From an uncultured bacterium (GTDB lineage: Bacteria > Bacillota > Clostridia > Lachnospirales > Lachnospiraceae): DNA of 35,602 nt. The notes beneath the pieces are model-generated. The model searched no databases. It saw nothing but the letters and a program-made list of their open reading frames with translations, and was not told the DNA's origin. How positions within the stretch are numbered: the stretch's first letter is position 1; every line of letters begins with the position of its first letter. The position numbers and the translations under genes were made by a program. This document shows, piece by piece, positions 1 to 7,937 of this stretch. The DNA is taken from assembly GCA_945949875.1 (NCBI GenBank), contig CAMFGH010000018.1, forward strand, positions 1-35,602. The letters run 5' to 3'.

Positions 1-944
1 CTATTTTAGATGATATTCCAGCATTATTATACAATGATGTGGCATATGTGTTTGCCATTAATATTGAACCGGAAATCCTGATCGTAGATGAAGCTCTTTC
101 TGTGGGGGATGTTTTCTTCCAGGCAAAATGTTACCACAAGTTTGAAGAGTTCAAAGAAATGGGCAAGACCATTGTGTTTGTAAGCCATGATCTGAGCAGC
201 ATCAGCAAGTATTGTGACCGTGTCATTCTTCTGAATAAGGGTAAAAAACTGGGAGAAGGTTCTCCGAAAGAGATGATTGACACCTATAAGAGAGTATTGG
301 TGGGGCAGTACGAGCTTCCGGACGAAAATCAGGAACGGATAAATCTGTTAGAAGATGAGGAAATCCGCAGCAAAGCTGCCGAAAAAGACAAAACGATGAA
401 TCCGGATGCCCTGGAATACGGCAGTAAAAAGGCGGAAATCGAAGAATATTTCCTGACGGATAAGAATGGAACGAAGACTACAGCAGTGATTAAAGGGCAG
501 GAATATACCCTTCATATGAGAGTGAAGTTTTTAGAAGACTGCCCGGCTCCTATTTTTGCTTATACCATCAAAAATATCCGTGGAACGGAGATTACAGGAA
601 CCAATACCATGGTGGAAAAAGCATTTTTGGAGCCTGTAAAAGCCGGAACAGCGCTGGAAATTCAGTTTCAGCAGTGTATGACCCTACAGGGCGGAGAGTA
701 TCTGCTTTCGTTGGGAGTAACCGGATATGAAGGCGATGATTTTACCGTATATCATCGATTGTATGATGTGCTGAATATGACGGTTATCTCAGATAAAAAC
801 ACGGTGGGATTCTTTGATCCGGGATCCAGTATTACGGTAAGTGAGTTGAAAAGTGTAAGGATCGAAAGAAACAGCAAAGAAAAAGATGAGAATCATAAAG
901 CTGGTAAAGAGGACAAAGTGATACCTTACCGCGCAAATGCGTAA
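1..944 (+). CDS. Wzt-like polysaccharide ABC transporter ATPase, 5' partial
   Basis: The gene runs in from the left edge and ends with TAA at 942-944. What remains is the Walker B region (ILIVDEALSVGD), the D-loop and H-loop (FVSHDLSS), and then an extension of about 200 residues after the ATPase core. The extension (roughly from YFLTDKNG to VGFFDPGSSITV) resembles the beta-sandwich C-terminal domain of Wzt, which reads the non-reducing end of a lipid-linked glycan before export. The permease partner (Wzm-like) should lie upstream, outside the window. The gene is 17 bases ahead of a methyltransferase/kinase-like gene and probably in one operon with it. Odd: the residues where the ABC signature (usually YSSGM) should stand read PALL in this frame, so the first 40 bases may be divergent, frameshifted or poor sequence. 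The GTG at 39 is not a believable start. Confidence 0.85.
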   Translation, partial: ILDDIPALLYNDVAYVFAINIEPEILIVDEALSVGDVFFQAKCYHKFEEFKEMGKTIVFVSHDLSSISKYCDRVILLNKGKKLGEGSPKEMIDTYKRVLVGQYELPDENQERINLLEDEEIRSKAAEKDKTMNPDALEYGSKKAEIEEYFLTDKNGTKTTAVIKGQEYTLHMRVKFLEDCPAPIFAYTIKNIRGTEITGTNTMVEKAFLEPVKAGTALEIQFQQCMTLQGGEYLLSLGVTGYEGDDFTVYHRLYDVLNMTVISDKNTVGFFDPGSSITVSELKSVRIERNSKEKDENHKAGKEDKVIPYRANA

Positions 945-961
945 GGGGAAAGTAAGACTGC

Positions 962-3196
962 ATGGAAGAAAGAGTAATTGAGCAGATTGGAAAAATAAAT
1001 CTGGATTTAACACATTACCCCGGGGAAGACTTCTATTGCGATGGGGCAATAGAGGATGAACTTCTGCGGATTACAAGAGATTATTCCAGAGTGGAGTATG
1101 CCCGGATCATCGAAGAAAGTCATAATTGGGAAATCTTATATCATTTGTCTGCGCAGAGAGAGAATATCGTAGAGTGGCTGCCAATCAAAAAGGATATGAA
1201 GGTTTTGGAAGTGGGATCCGGATGCGGTGCCATAACAGGGGCTCTTGCCAGGAAAGCAGGATCAGTTACCTGCATCGATCTTTCAAAGAAAAGAAGCATG
1301 ATCAATGCTTATCGACATATGGATTGTGACAATGTGACCATCCATGTGGGCAATTTCCAGGATGTAGAGCCGGATCTTCCTCAGGATTATGACTATATCT
1401 GCCTGATTGGCGTGTTTGAATATGGGCAGGCTTATATAGGCTCCGACAGACCTTATGAGGGATTTCTGGAAATCCTGAAAAAACATATGAAGAAGGATGG
1501 CCATATCGCCATAGCAATAGAGAATAAATTTGGATTAAAGTATTGGGCAGGATGCAAAGAAGACCATCTTGGCACCTACTTTTCCGGTTTGGAAGGCTAT
1601 CCCGATGGGGGAGTGGTAAGAACCTTTACCAGATATGGTCTGGAACAGATTTTCGGCAATTGTGGAGTGGAAAATTATTCCTTTTACTATCCTTACCCGG
1701 ATTATAAGTTTATGACCAGCATATATTCAGACGATTATATGCCAAAACCGGGGGAATTATCCAATAATATACGCAATTTTGACCGTGACCGTATGGTGCT
1801 TTTTGATGAAAAGAAGGTTTTTGACAGCATTTTGCGTGATGGTCTGTTCCCGGTATACTCCAATTCCTATATGGTTATCATTGGGGATGAACTGGATATA
1901 AAATATGTGAAGTATTCCAATGACAGACAGCCGGAATATCAAATTAAAACGGAAATAGTTCTTCAGAATTATTTATCCAATGCAGGTGAGGGAAAAAACC
2001 CGGCTGAAAACGACATAAAACGATTCGTTGTAAGAAAACATCCGTTATCGATCGAAGCAAACGAACATATAAGAAATGTGGAAGTGGCTTTCGAAAAATT
2101 AAAAGAGCGTTATACCGGTGGAGAACTCCGGATCAACCGTTGTATGCTGGTAGATGTAGGAGCCCAGCTGAAGGATGGGATAACGGAAACAGAATTGATG
2201 CAGGGAAAGCGTGAAATCCAAAATATCAGACCTTATGTGGAACTGGAATATATAAATGGCGTAACACTTTCCGAACTGATGGATCAGGCCCTTACCATGG
2301 ACGATATGGATCAGTTTATGAGGTTATTTGACCGTTATATAGAGATTCTGGATTATCACAACGAAATGCCGGTGGCTGATTTCGACCTTATATTCTCCAA
2401 TATTCTGATCAGTCAGAAGGATTTTCAAAAGGCTTTTGATCCACTGGACAATGCAGTATGGACTTTGATTGATTATGAATGGACTTTCGGAAAGCAGATT
2501 GATACAAAAGAGCTGGCCTTTCGTGCTGTATACTGTTATATTTTGGAAGACAGTAAGAGAAATAAATTAAAGCTTGATTTGATCATGGACCGTCTGGAGA
2601 TTTCGGATAAGGATGCAGAGGAATATCGGGGGCAGGAGCTTTCGTTTCAACGGTTTGTTACCGGGAACCGGAGATCTATGACAGAAATTCGTGATTTAAT
2701 CGGCCATAAATGCTATGAACCGGAAAAGTGGATTGATAAAATGCGTACCGCAGAGCAGAAAGGTCGCATTCAGATCTATCCGGATAAAGGAAATGGGCTT
2801 TGTGAAGAAGAGTCTTTCTTTATGGATCAGGGCATAGGTGATTTCTATGAGGATGAATCCGGAATCCATCTGACTGTGCCGGTAGAATCCGGAACGAGAC
2901 TGGTTCGGATCGATCCTGCATTTTCCAGATGTATTGTGCATATAAAAGAACTTTCCTTTAACCAGACCCCTCTGGACAGGGCTGGAAAAACATCGGTACT
3001 GACCAGCAACGGAGTCTGTCTGGACGATTCGGATACCTATGTATTTAATACGGAAGATCCCAATTTCAATATCTCTCTGGAAGGGCTGCCTTTTGACGAG
3101 GTGAATTTCCTTGAGATAAGCTTCGAAATCAGTTTCCTGACAGCAGATATGGCAGAAAATATCGAAAAATCAGCCAAAAAGAGATTTCGTTTGTAG
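962..3196 (+). CDS. SAM-dependent methyltransferase fused to kinase-like domain
   Basis: This protein of 744 residues has three parts. Residues about 60-240 form a class I methyltransferase, with the SAM-binding glycine loop at 81-95 (VLEVGSGCGAITGAL) and an acidic strand end at 102-108 (VTCIDLS). Residues about 290-560 look like a protein-kinase/aminoglycoside-phosphotransferase fold: a hinge-like segment at 415-430 (VELEYINGVTLSELM), a catalytic-loop-like ADFDLIFSN at 462-470 and a metal-binding IDYEWTF at 493-499. Residues about 630-744 are beta-rich and of unknown function. Together with the upstream Wzt-type ATPase this recalls WbdD, the methyltransferase-kinase that caps the E. coli O9a polymannan. 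That role is inferred. The kinase could also be inactive, because the usual HxD histidine is replaced by phenylalanine. The start has a purine-rich ribosome site (GGGGAAAG) upstream. Confidence 0.75.
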   Translation: MEERVIEQIGKINLDLTHYPGEDFYCDGAIEDELLRITRDYSRVEYARIIEESHNWEILYHLSAQRENIVEWLPIKKDMKVLEVGSGCGAITGALARKAGSVTCIDLSKKRSMINAYRHMDCDNVTIHVGNFQDVEPDLPQDYDYICLIGVFEYGQAYIGSDRPYEGFLEILKKHMKKDGHIAIAIENKFGLKYWAGCKEDHLGTYFSGLEGYPDGGVVRTFTRYGLEQIFGNCGVENYSFYYPYPDYKFMTSIYSDDYMPKPGELSNNIRNFDRDRMVLFDEKKVFDSILRDGLFPVYSNSYMVIIGDELDIKYVKYSNDRQPEYQIKTEIVLQNYLSNAGEGKNPAENDIKRFVVRKHPLSIEANEHIRNVEVAFEKLKERYTGGELRINRCMLVDVGAQLKDGITETELMQGKREIQNIRPYVELEYINGVTLSELMDQALTMDDMDQFMRLFDRYIEILDYHNEMPVADFDLIFSNILISQKDFQKAFDPLDNAVWTLIDYEWTFGKQIDTKELAFRAVYCYILEDSKRNKLKLDLIMDRLEISDKDAEEYRGQELSFQRFVTGNRRSMTEIRDLIGHKCYEPEKWIDKMRTAEQKGRIQIYPDKGNGLCEEESFFMDQGIGDFYEDESGIHLTVPVESGTRLVRIDPAFSRCIVHIKELSFNQTPLDRAGKTSVLTSNGVCLDDSDTYVFNTEDPNFNISLEGLPFDEVNFLEISFEISFLTADMAENIEKSAKKRFRL

Positions 3197-3234
3197 GGCT
3201 TAAGGAGTTATAAAGGCAATAGGAGCAGATTTGT

Positions 3235-5460
3235 ATGAAGGAATTTGCGAAAAGACAAATTCAAAAGCATATTACCAACAAGAGACATGCATTATATGAG
3301 GCACGGGTTGCATCACAAACCGTGCCTTATGACGTATGGGTTCAGGGCGAAATAAAGAAGCAATATGAGGTGCTCTCCCGGACGCAGATGGCTGCTGGGG
3401 AGAAAGAGATGGCTGTTAAGGAAAATGCGATGACAGCCTCTCGAAATGAGAGTAAGACAGCGACGGTTTCGGTCTGGTCCTTTGATCAGGTGGAAACATC
3501 CGGGCAGTTTATACAGATGCTGGATGCCTGTGAAGCGGAGTTTGTTCTTTTTACTGCTGACCGGGACTGTCTTGTGGAACATGCTGTGGAATTGCTGGAG
3601 TATTATCTGGATCAAAATCCTGATTTTCAAATCGGATATGCTGATGAGACGGATTATTTGAAACCTAAATGGTCTCCGGATTTATTACAGTCGTTTTTTT
3701 ATTTCGGGAATGTGTATATCATCAGGAAAAATCAACTCGAAAAAATTAAATCTAAAATTAGTAAAACGGATTATTGTGGAAAAGTATTGTTGTATCATAT
3801 CCTGCTCTGCAGCATTGATGAGGTGCAGAAAGCCCGCGAAATTCCGATGATTTTGTATGATCCTGGAAAGAAAAACAGGTGTGGGGATTTCGAATCGGAA
3901 AGTGATGATAAAAATCAAATCAAACCGGAACAGGGGGACTTTTCCACAGATTGGGGATATGAACCAGTCTATGATGAGGTGAAAGCATCTCATTTATATA
4001 GTGATTTCCATGGTTTATGTAACGACAGGCATGGTTTAAATCGTGATAAGTGTAGTGAGAGCCGTGGAAAGGGAAAGGTTTCTGTGATCATTCCATCGAA
4101 AGATAACCCCACAGTGTTGTCCCATTGCATTCATTCCCTGTTAGAAGTCACTTCTTTTGAAGGATGGGGACAGTCTGCGGATGATCAAAATGTGGAGAAT
4201 TATTCGAAAAACCGACTTGAGATTATCGTCGTGGATAACGGAAGCAGCCTGGAAAACAGGCAGAAGATTGAACGGATGCAATCTCAACTAAAACAAGAGA
4301 ATTCCTTTCTTTATGAATATCATCCCATGCCATTTAATTTTTCAAAAATGTGCAATCTGGGAGCTTCTGTGGCAACCGGTGATTATTTACTGTTTTTGAA
4401 TGATGATATAGAAGTTGTGAAAGAAGACTGGCTGGCAAAAATGGTAAGCCGGGCGTCGAAAGAATATGTGGGTGCCGTGGGGGCCAAGCTTTTGTATCCG
4501 GATGGTGAGAAAATCCAGCATCTGGGAATTACCAGTATTCATTTGGGACCAGCCCATAAGCTGCAGTTTGCATCGGACCAGACAGAGCATTACCACAGAT
4601 ACAACAGAAGTGCAGTGAATGTCCTGGCGGTTACCGGTGCCTGTCTGATGATGCGCAGAGAACTGTTTGAGCAGATCGGCGGATTTGATGAAAAACTGCA
4701 GGTGGCGTTTAATGATGTGGAACTTTGTTTCGCAGCCCAAAAACTGGGATATTATAATGTGTGCTGCAATGATACCTTTTTGTATCATCATGAATCTTTG
4801 AGCCGCGGATATGATGCCGGGATTGAGAAAATTAAGCGTTTGCATGAGGAACGGGATTATCTGTATGGGAAATATCCGGAGTATTGGAATCATGACCCTT
4901 ATTATAACCGGTTGCTGGTTTCCGATATCCTGGATAAAGGATTTGAAGCAAAAAACAGATACAGTTCCCTGCTGGGTGCAGATGAGACATCCGGGCAAAC
5001 CGAAAAACAGGATGCGGGAACACCAAAGGAAGGATTTACGACTCCTGTTTTAATGACAGCAGAGATTCCCGAGGAATGGTATAATGAATGCCTGTATATG
5101 GGTGTAGAGTTCGCTGGGGATGAAAAACAATGGTTTACCGGAATCAGTGGAGAAGGTGACTACTATATTCAGGGATGGTCTTATGCTGTAAACGTCGATA
5201 ACAGTCGTTATCAAAAAACAATTGTATTAAAAAATATGGAAACAGAAGAAACATTTCAGTTGGCTGTCCGGGAGAGATATAGACCGGATATGGAAGAAAA
5301 TCTTCCTTATATCGATCATCCTGCTCTGTGTGGAGTTGAAGCAAGAATCCAGCAGGGGGCTCTGAGTGCAGGAACATACCTGATTGGATATTTGTGGGAA
5401 GATACTGCATCCAGGCAGAAACTTCTGGGCTATACAGGTGAGACTTTGTTTGTGAGATAG
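3235..5460 (+). CDS. Family 2 glycosyltransferase, degenerate first GT domain
   Basis: This protein of 741 residues is a presumed cytoplasmic glycosyltransferase of the polysaccharide locus. The catalytic GT-A domain starts at 281 (KVSVIIPSKD), with nucleotide-site acidic residues in VDNGSS and the metal-binding LNDD at 388-391, followed by VGAKLLYPDG, VTGACLMM and GGFDEKL. Before it, residues about 80-210 look like a decayed GT domain. The stretch from FVLFTADRD to WSPDLLQSFFYFGN aligns by eye with DHDD...KPDF...NNYICH of the intact paralogue at 7938-9938, but it lacks the N-terminal strand and the DHDD acids. A C-terminal beta domain (about 640-741, with GWSY and RYRPDM) is shared with the next gene. 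A Shine-Dalgarno AGGAG stands 9 bases before the ATG. The sugar donor cannot be told from sequence; a rhamnosyl or similar role is only a guess. Confidence 0.85.
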   Translation: MKEFAKRQIQKHITNKRHALYEARVASQTVPYDVWVQGEIKKQYEVLSRTQMAAGEKEMAVKENAMTASRNESKTATVSVWSFDQVETSGQFIQMLDACEAEFVLFTADRDCLVEHAVELLEYYLDQNPDFQIGYADETDYLKPKWSPDLLQSFFYFGNVYIIRKNQLEKIKSKISKTDYCGKVLLYHILLCSIDEVQKAREIPMILYDPGKKNRCGDFESESDDKNQIKPEQGDFSTDWGYEPVYDEVKASHLYSDFHGLCNDRHGLNRDKCSESRGKGKVSVIIPSKDNPTVLSHCIHSLLEVTSFEGWGQSADDQNVENYSKNRLEIIVVDNGSSLENRQKIERMQSQLKQENSFLYEYHPMPFNFSKMCNLGASVATGDYLLFLNDDIEVVKEDWLAKMVSRASKEYVGAVGAKLLYPDGEKIQHLGITSIHLGPAHKLQFASDQTEHYHRYNRSAVNVLAVTGACLMMRRELFEQIGGFDEKLQVAFNDVELCFAAQKLGYYNVCCNDTFLYHHESLSRGYDAGIEKIKRLHEERDYLYGKYPEYWNHDPYYNRLLVSDILDKGFEAKNRYSSLLGADETSGQTEKQDAGTPKEGFTTPVLMTAEIPEEWYNECLYMGVEFAGDEKQWFTGISGEGDYYIQGWSYAVNVDNSRYQKTIVLKNMETEETFQLAVRERYRPDMEENLPYIDHPALCGVEARIQQGALSAGTYLIGYLWEDTASRQKLLGYTGETLFVR

Positions 5461-5473
5461 GTGCGTGCAGGAC

Positions 5474-7873
5474 ATGACGTATGATTGGCTTTCTTATTAC
5501 AAAAGTGCATATGAGAAGCAGAAACGTAAAAATACGGTTTTGGCAGGACAGGTGGCAGATGCGGAAAATCAGCAGGAATTTCTGGCAGAAAAGTTACAGA
5601 GAATATATAATAACCCCTGTTATAAAATGACAAAGCCTTTTCGTTTGGGGAAGCGTTTGCTCCATCATGTGAAGACGCCTTCCGGAAATGTGAACGTGTC
5701 CGGACATGAAGAGGAAAAGAAAAAGCTACACGACAAATATGTGGAAAAGTTGCAGCTGCAAAAGGACAGCTATGGACAATGGATTCTTCAGAATGAAAAT
5801 ATAACTGATAGAAGAGCAGCAGATGAAAACATAACGGATGATATTAAAAATGGAATCGGAAAAGATGAAATCCAATGTAAGATTCTTTCATATGACAAAG
5901 AGTTTGTTCCGGGAGAGTTTTCAGGGAGAACGATTCTTCTGTTTGCGGAGCATCCGGAATATCTGGATAAAGAGGCAAAACAATATGTGGTGGATTATTT
6001 CCGAAAGAATCCCTCTGCAAAGATTTTATATGGTGCGGAAGATCAGATTTTAGATGGAAAAAGGATAAAGCCCTGGTTTAAGCCATGCTGGTCCCCGGAC
6101 ACCTTATTAAGCTTTTTCTATTTTGGAAGTTATTTTGCAGTGGAGCTTACTGCGGTGCAGTCCATGAACCGCGAAATGCCGGGGCAAACAGATTATAAAC
6201 AGAGGATATATGAATTTGTTCTGCAGCTTACAAAACCTTTCTGGGAGCAGAATGGGGGAGCTGTCTGCGTGACGGACCGGGTTTTATACCATGCTCCGGT
6301 CGTACACCATGCTCCTGTCTTATACCATGCTCCGGCGGACAAGGCACAGGTGGATGAAGAGCAGGATGCCTATTTCCTTACCAGTGGTGAGACAAAAAAG
6401 GAAGATCATCCGGAATTCTGGGGATATGAAAAATGTTATCTGGATATCAAGAAGGTTTTTCTGAAAACATGGGTGGATACGCAGACAGGTGCAGGGGCGA
6501 CGGTTGGTATAGATGTGGAGTGCTATCAGACCTATGACCCGGATGTGTGGACCGTCGTACCAAAATCAGTATGTGAAAAAATGATATCCGTTGTGATTCC
6601 TTCCAAAGATCATCCGGAACTTTTGAAACAATGCATTTCCAGTTTCCTGGAAAAAACAGACCCGGAATATACCACAAAGGAACGTCTGGAATTTGTCATT
6701 GTGGATAATGGAAGCTGCTCTGAAAAAAAGGCGGAGATAGAGGCAGAAATAGAGGCTTTCCGCCTGGAGACAGAAGTAGGAATCACTTATTTATATGAGC
6801 CAATGGAATTTAATTTTTCCGCTATGTGTAATAAAGGAGTGAAAGCATCCAGAGGCGAGTATGTTTTACTTTTAAATGATGATATTGAAATACTGGAGAA
6901 AAACTGGCTTAAAGTGATGCTGGGACAGGCACTTCTGCCAGGAACGGGAGCCGTAGGTGCCAAACTGTGGTATCCGGATGGTGAGCGGATTCAGCATGCA
7001 GGAATCACCAATATGCATATTGGCCCTTCCCATAAGCTGGTGACTTTTCCGGATGACAGAAGCTATTATTATGGGCATAACAGCCTTCCCTATGATATGA
7101 TAGCTGTAACAGCAGCCTGCCTTCTGGTCCGTAAGGATATCTATCTGGAAGTGGGTGGACTGGATGAAACCATGAAAGTGGCTTATAATGATGTTGATTT
7201 CTGCTTTAAGCTATACGAAGCAGGGTATCGGAATGTTCAGCGTAATGATGCGGTTTTGTGTCACCATGAATCGGTAAGCCGGGGGCTGGATGAGGATTCG
7301 GAGGAAAAATGGGACAGGCTCCTGACCGAAAAATCCAGATTGTATGAGAAACATCCCGGACTGAAAAACTTTGATCCATATTACAGCGAGCAGCTGGCAG
7401 ATAATGCACCGGACTATCGGATTGGGTATCTTCATCCCTTTGAACAGCCCTTTCTGACAGCCACTCCGGTATGGGAAAAGGATCTTTCTTTCCTGCAAGC
7501 CCACGAGTCAGGAAGGGTGATGCTGACAGTAGAACGTGCCGGTAAACAGAATAAGCTGCATCAGGAAGAACCCGATATATTCTTTATAGAGGGATGGTGT
7601 TATATGCTGGGTGGTGAGAACAGCCAGTATGAAAGATGGGTCATTCTGGAAAATGAGGATGGATATGCAAGGCTGAATGTGCAGGATCGGAACAGGCCGG
7701 ATGTAACAGCCATATTACCCAGAGAAAAAGAAATTGAATTGTCTGGGTTCACATGTCGAATATTAAAAGAGGATTTAATAAATTGCAACAATCTGAGAGT
7801 CGGCATGCTGTATCGTAATGTTTTGGATGGAAAATACTATTATAGAAGAGGCGATAAATTTATCAGCAAGTAA
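5474..7873 (+). CDS. Family 2 glycosyltransferase, degenerate first GT domain
   Basis: This close paralogue of the preceding gene has 799 residues from ATG 5474; a GTG at 5465 in the same frame sits too close to the Shine-Dalgarno-like AGGTG to be preferred. The N-terminus is a coiled coil (about 8-45) followed by a motif NPCYKMTKPFR, also present in the next gene. Residues about 150-260 are a decayed GT-A half: FAEHPEYL stands where DHDD is expected, although WFKPCWSPDTLLSFFYFG is kept. The working domain starts near 370 (ISVVIPSKD), with VDNGS and LNDDIEIL near 465, GAVGAKLWYPDG, VTAACLLV and GGLDE. The C-terminal beta domain (GWCY, RNRPDV) matches the previous gene. Three 18-base repeats at 6284-6337 add HAP-containing hexapeptides between the two domains. 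It lies in the polysaccharide operon; the substrate is unknown. Confidence 0.85.
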   Translation: MTYDWLSYYKSAYEKQKRKNTVLAGQVADAENQQEFLAEKLQRIYNNPCYKMTKPFRLGKRLLHHVKTPSGNVNVSGHEEEKKKLHDKYVEKLQLQKDSYGQWILQNENITDRRAADENITDDIKNGIGKDEIQCKILSYDKEFVPGEFSGRTILLFAEHPEYLDKEAKQYVVDYFRKNPSAKILYGAEDQILDGKRIKPWFKPCWSPDTLLSFFYFGSYFAVELTAVQSMNREMPGQTDYKQRIYEFVLQLTKPFWEQNGGAVCVTDRVLYHAPVVHHAPVLYHAPADKAQVDEEQDAYFLTSGETKKEDHPEFWGYEKCYLDIKKVFLKTWVDTQTGAGATVGIDVECYQTYDPDVWTVVPKSVCEKMISVVIPSKDHPELLKQCISSFLEKTDPEYTTKERLEFVIVDNGSCSEKKAEIEAEIEAFRLETEVGITYLYEPMEFNFSAMCNKGVKASRGEYVLLLNDDIEILEKNWLKVMLGQALLPGTGAVGAKLWYPDGERIQHAGITNMHIGPSHKLVTFPDDRSYYYGHNSLPYDMIAVTAACLLVRKDIYLEVGGLDETMKVAYNDVDFCFKLYEAGYRNVQRNDAVLCHHESVSRGLDEDSEEKWDRLLTEKSRLYEKHPGLKNFDPYYSEQLADNAPDYRIGYLHPFEQPFLTATPVWEKDLSFLQAHESGRVMLTVERAGKQNKLHQEEPDIFFIEGWCYMLGGENSQYERWVILENEDGYARLNVQDRNRPDVTAILPREKEIELSGFTCRILKEDLINCNNLRVGMLYRNVLDGKYYYRRGDKFISK
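6284..6337 (+). repeat. In-frame 18-base tandem repeat, three copies
   Basis: Three consecutive 18-base units (6284-6301, 6302-6319, 6320-6337) encode LYHAPV, VHHAPV and LYHAPA in the linker between the two glycosyltransferase domains. The first and third copies are almost identical and the middle one differs at several bases. It looks like a slippage expansion in a loop that tolerates length change. Confidence 0.85.
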
Positions 7874-7879
7874 AAGCAT

Positions 7880-7922
7880 CAAGATACAGAAAACAAGATA
7901 TAGAAAGCAAGATTATAGATAG
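7880..7922 (+). repeat. Degenerate 14-15-base tandem repeat in gene junction
   Basis: Most of the 64-base gap between the glycosyltransferases at 5474 and 7938 is three units beginning CAAGATA or CAAGATT: 7880-7893, 7894-7907 and 7908-7922. The rest is an AGAAAGAG stretch that is a weak ribosome site for the ATG at 7938. No promoter or terminator is evident, so the operon probably reads through. Confidence 0.7.
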
Positions 7923-7937
7923 AAAGAGATTAGATTT

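Noticed and set aside
39-944. Complete 301-residue protein starting at GTG 39
   Set aside because: The frame is open to the window edge and the protein would lack the Walker A half of the ATPase, so it is the 3' part of a longer gene.
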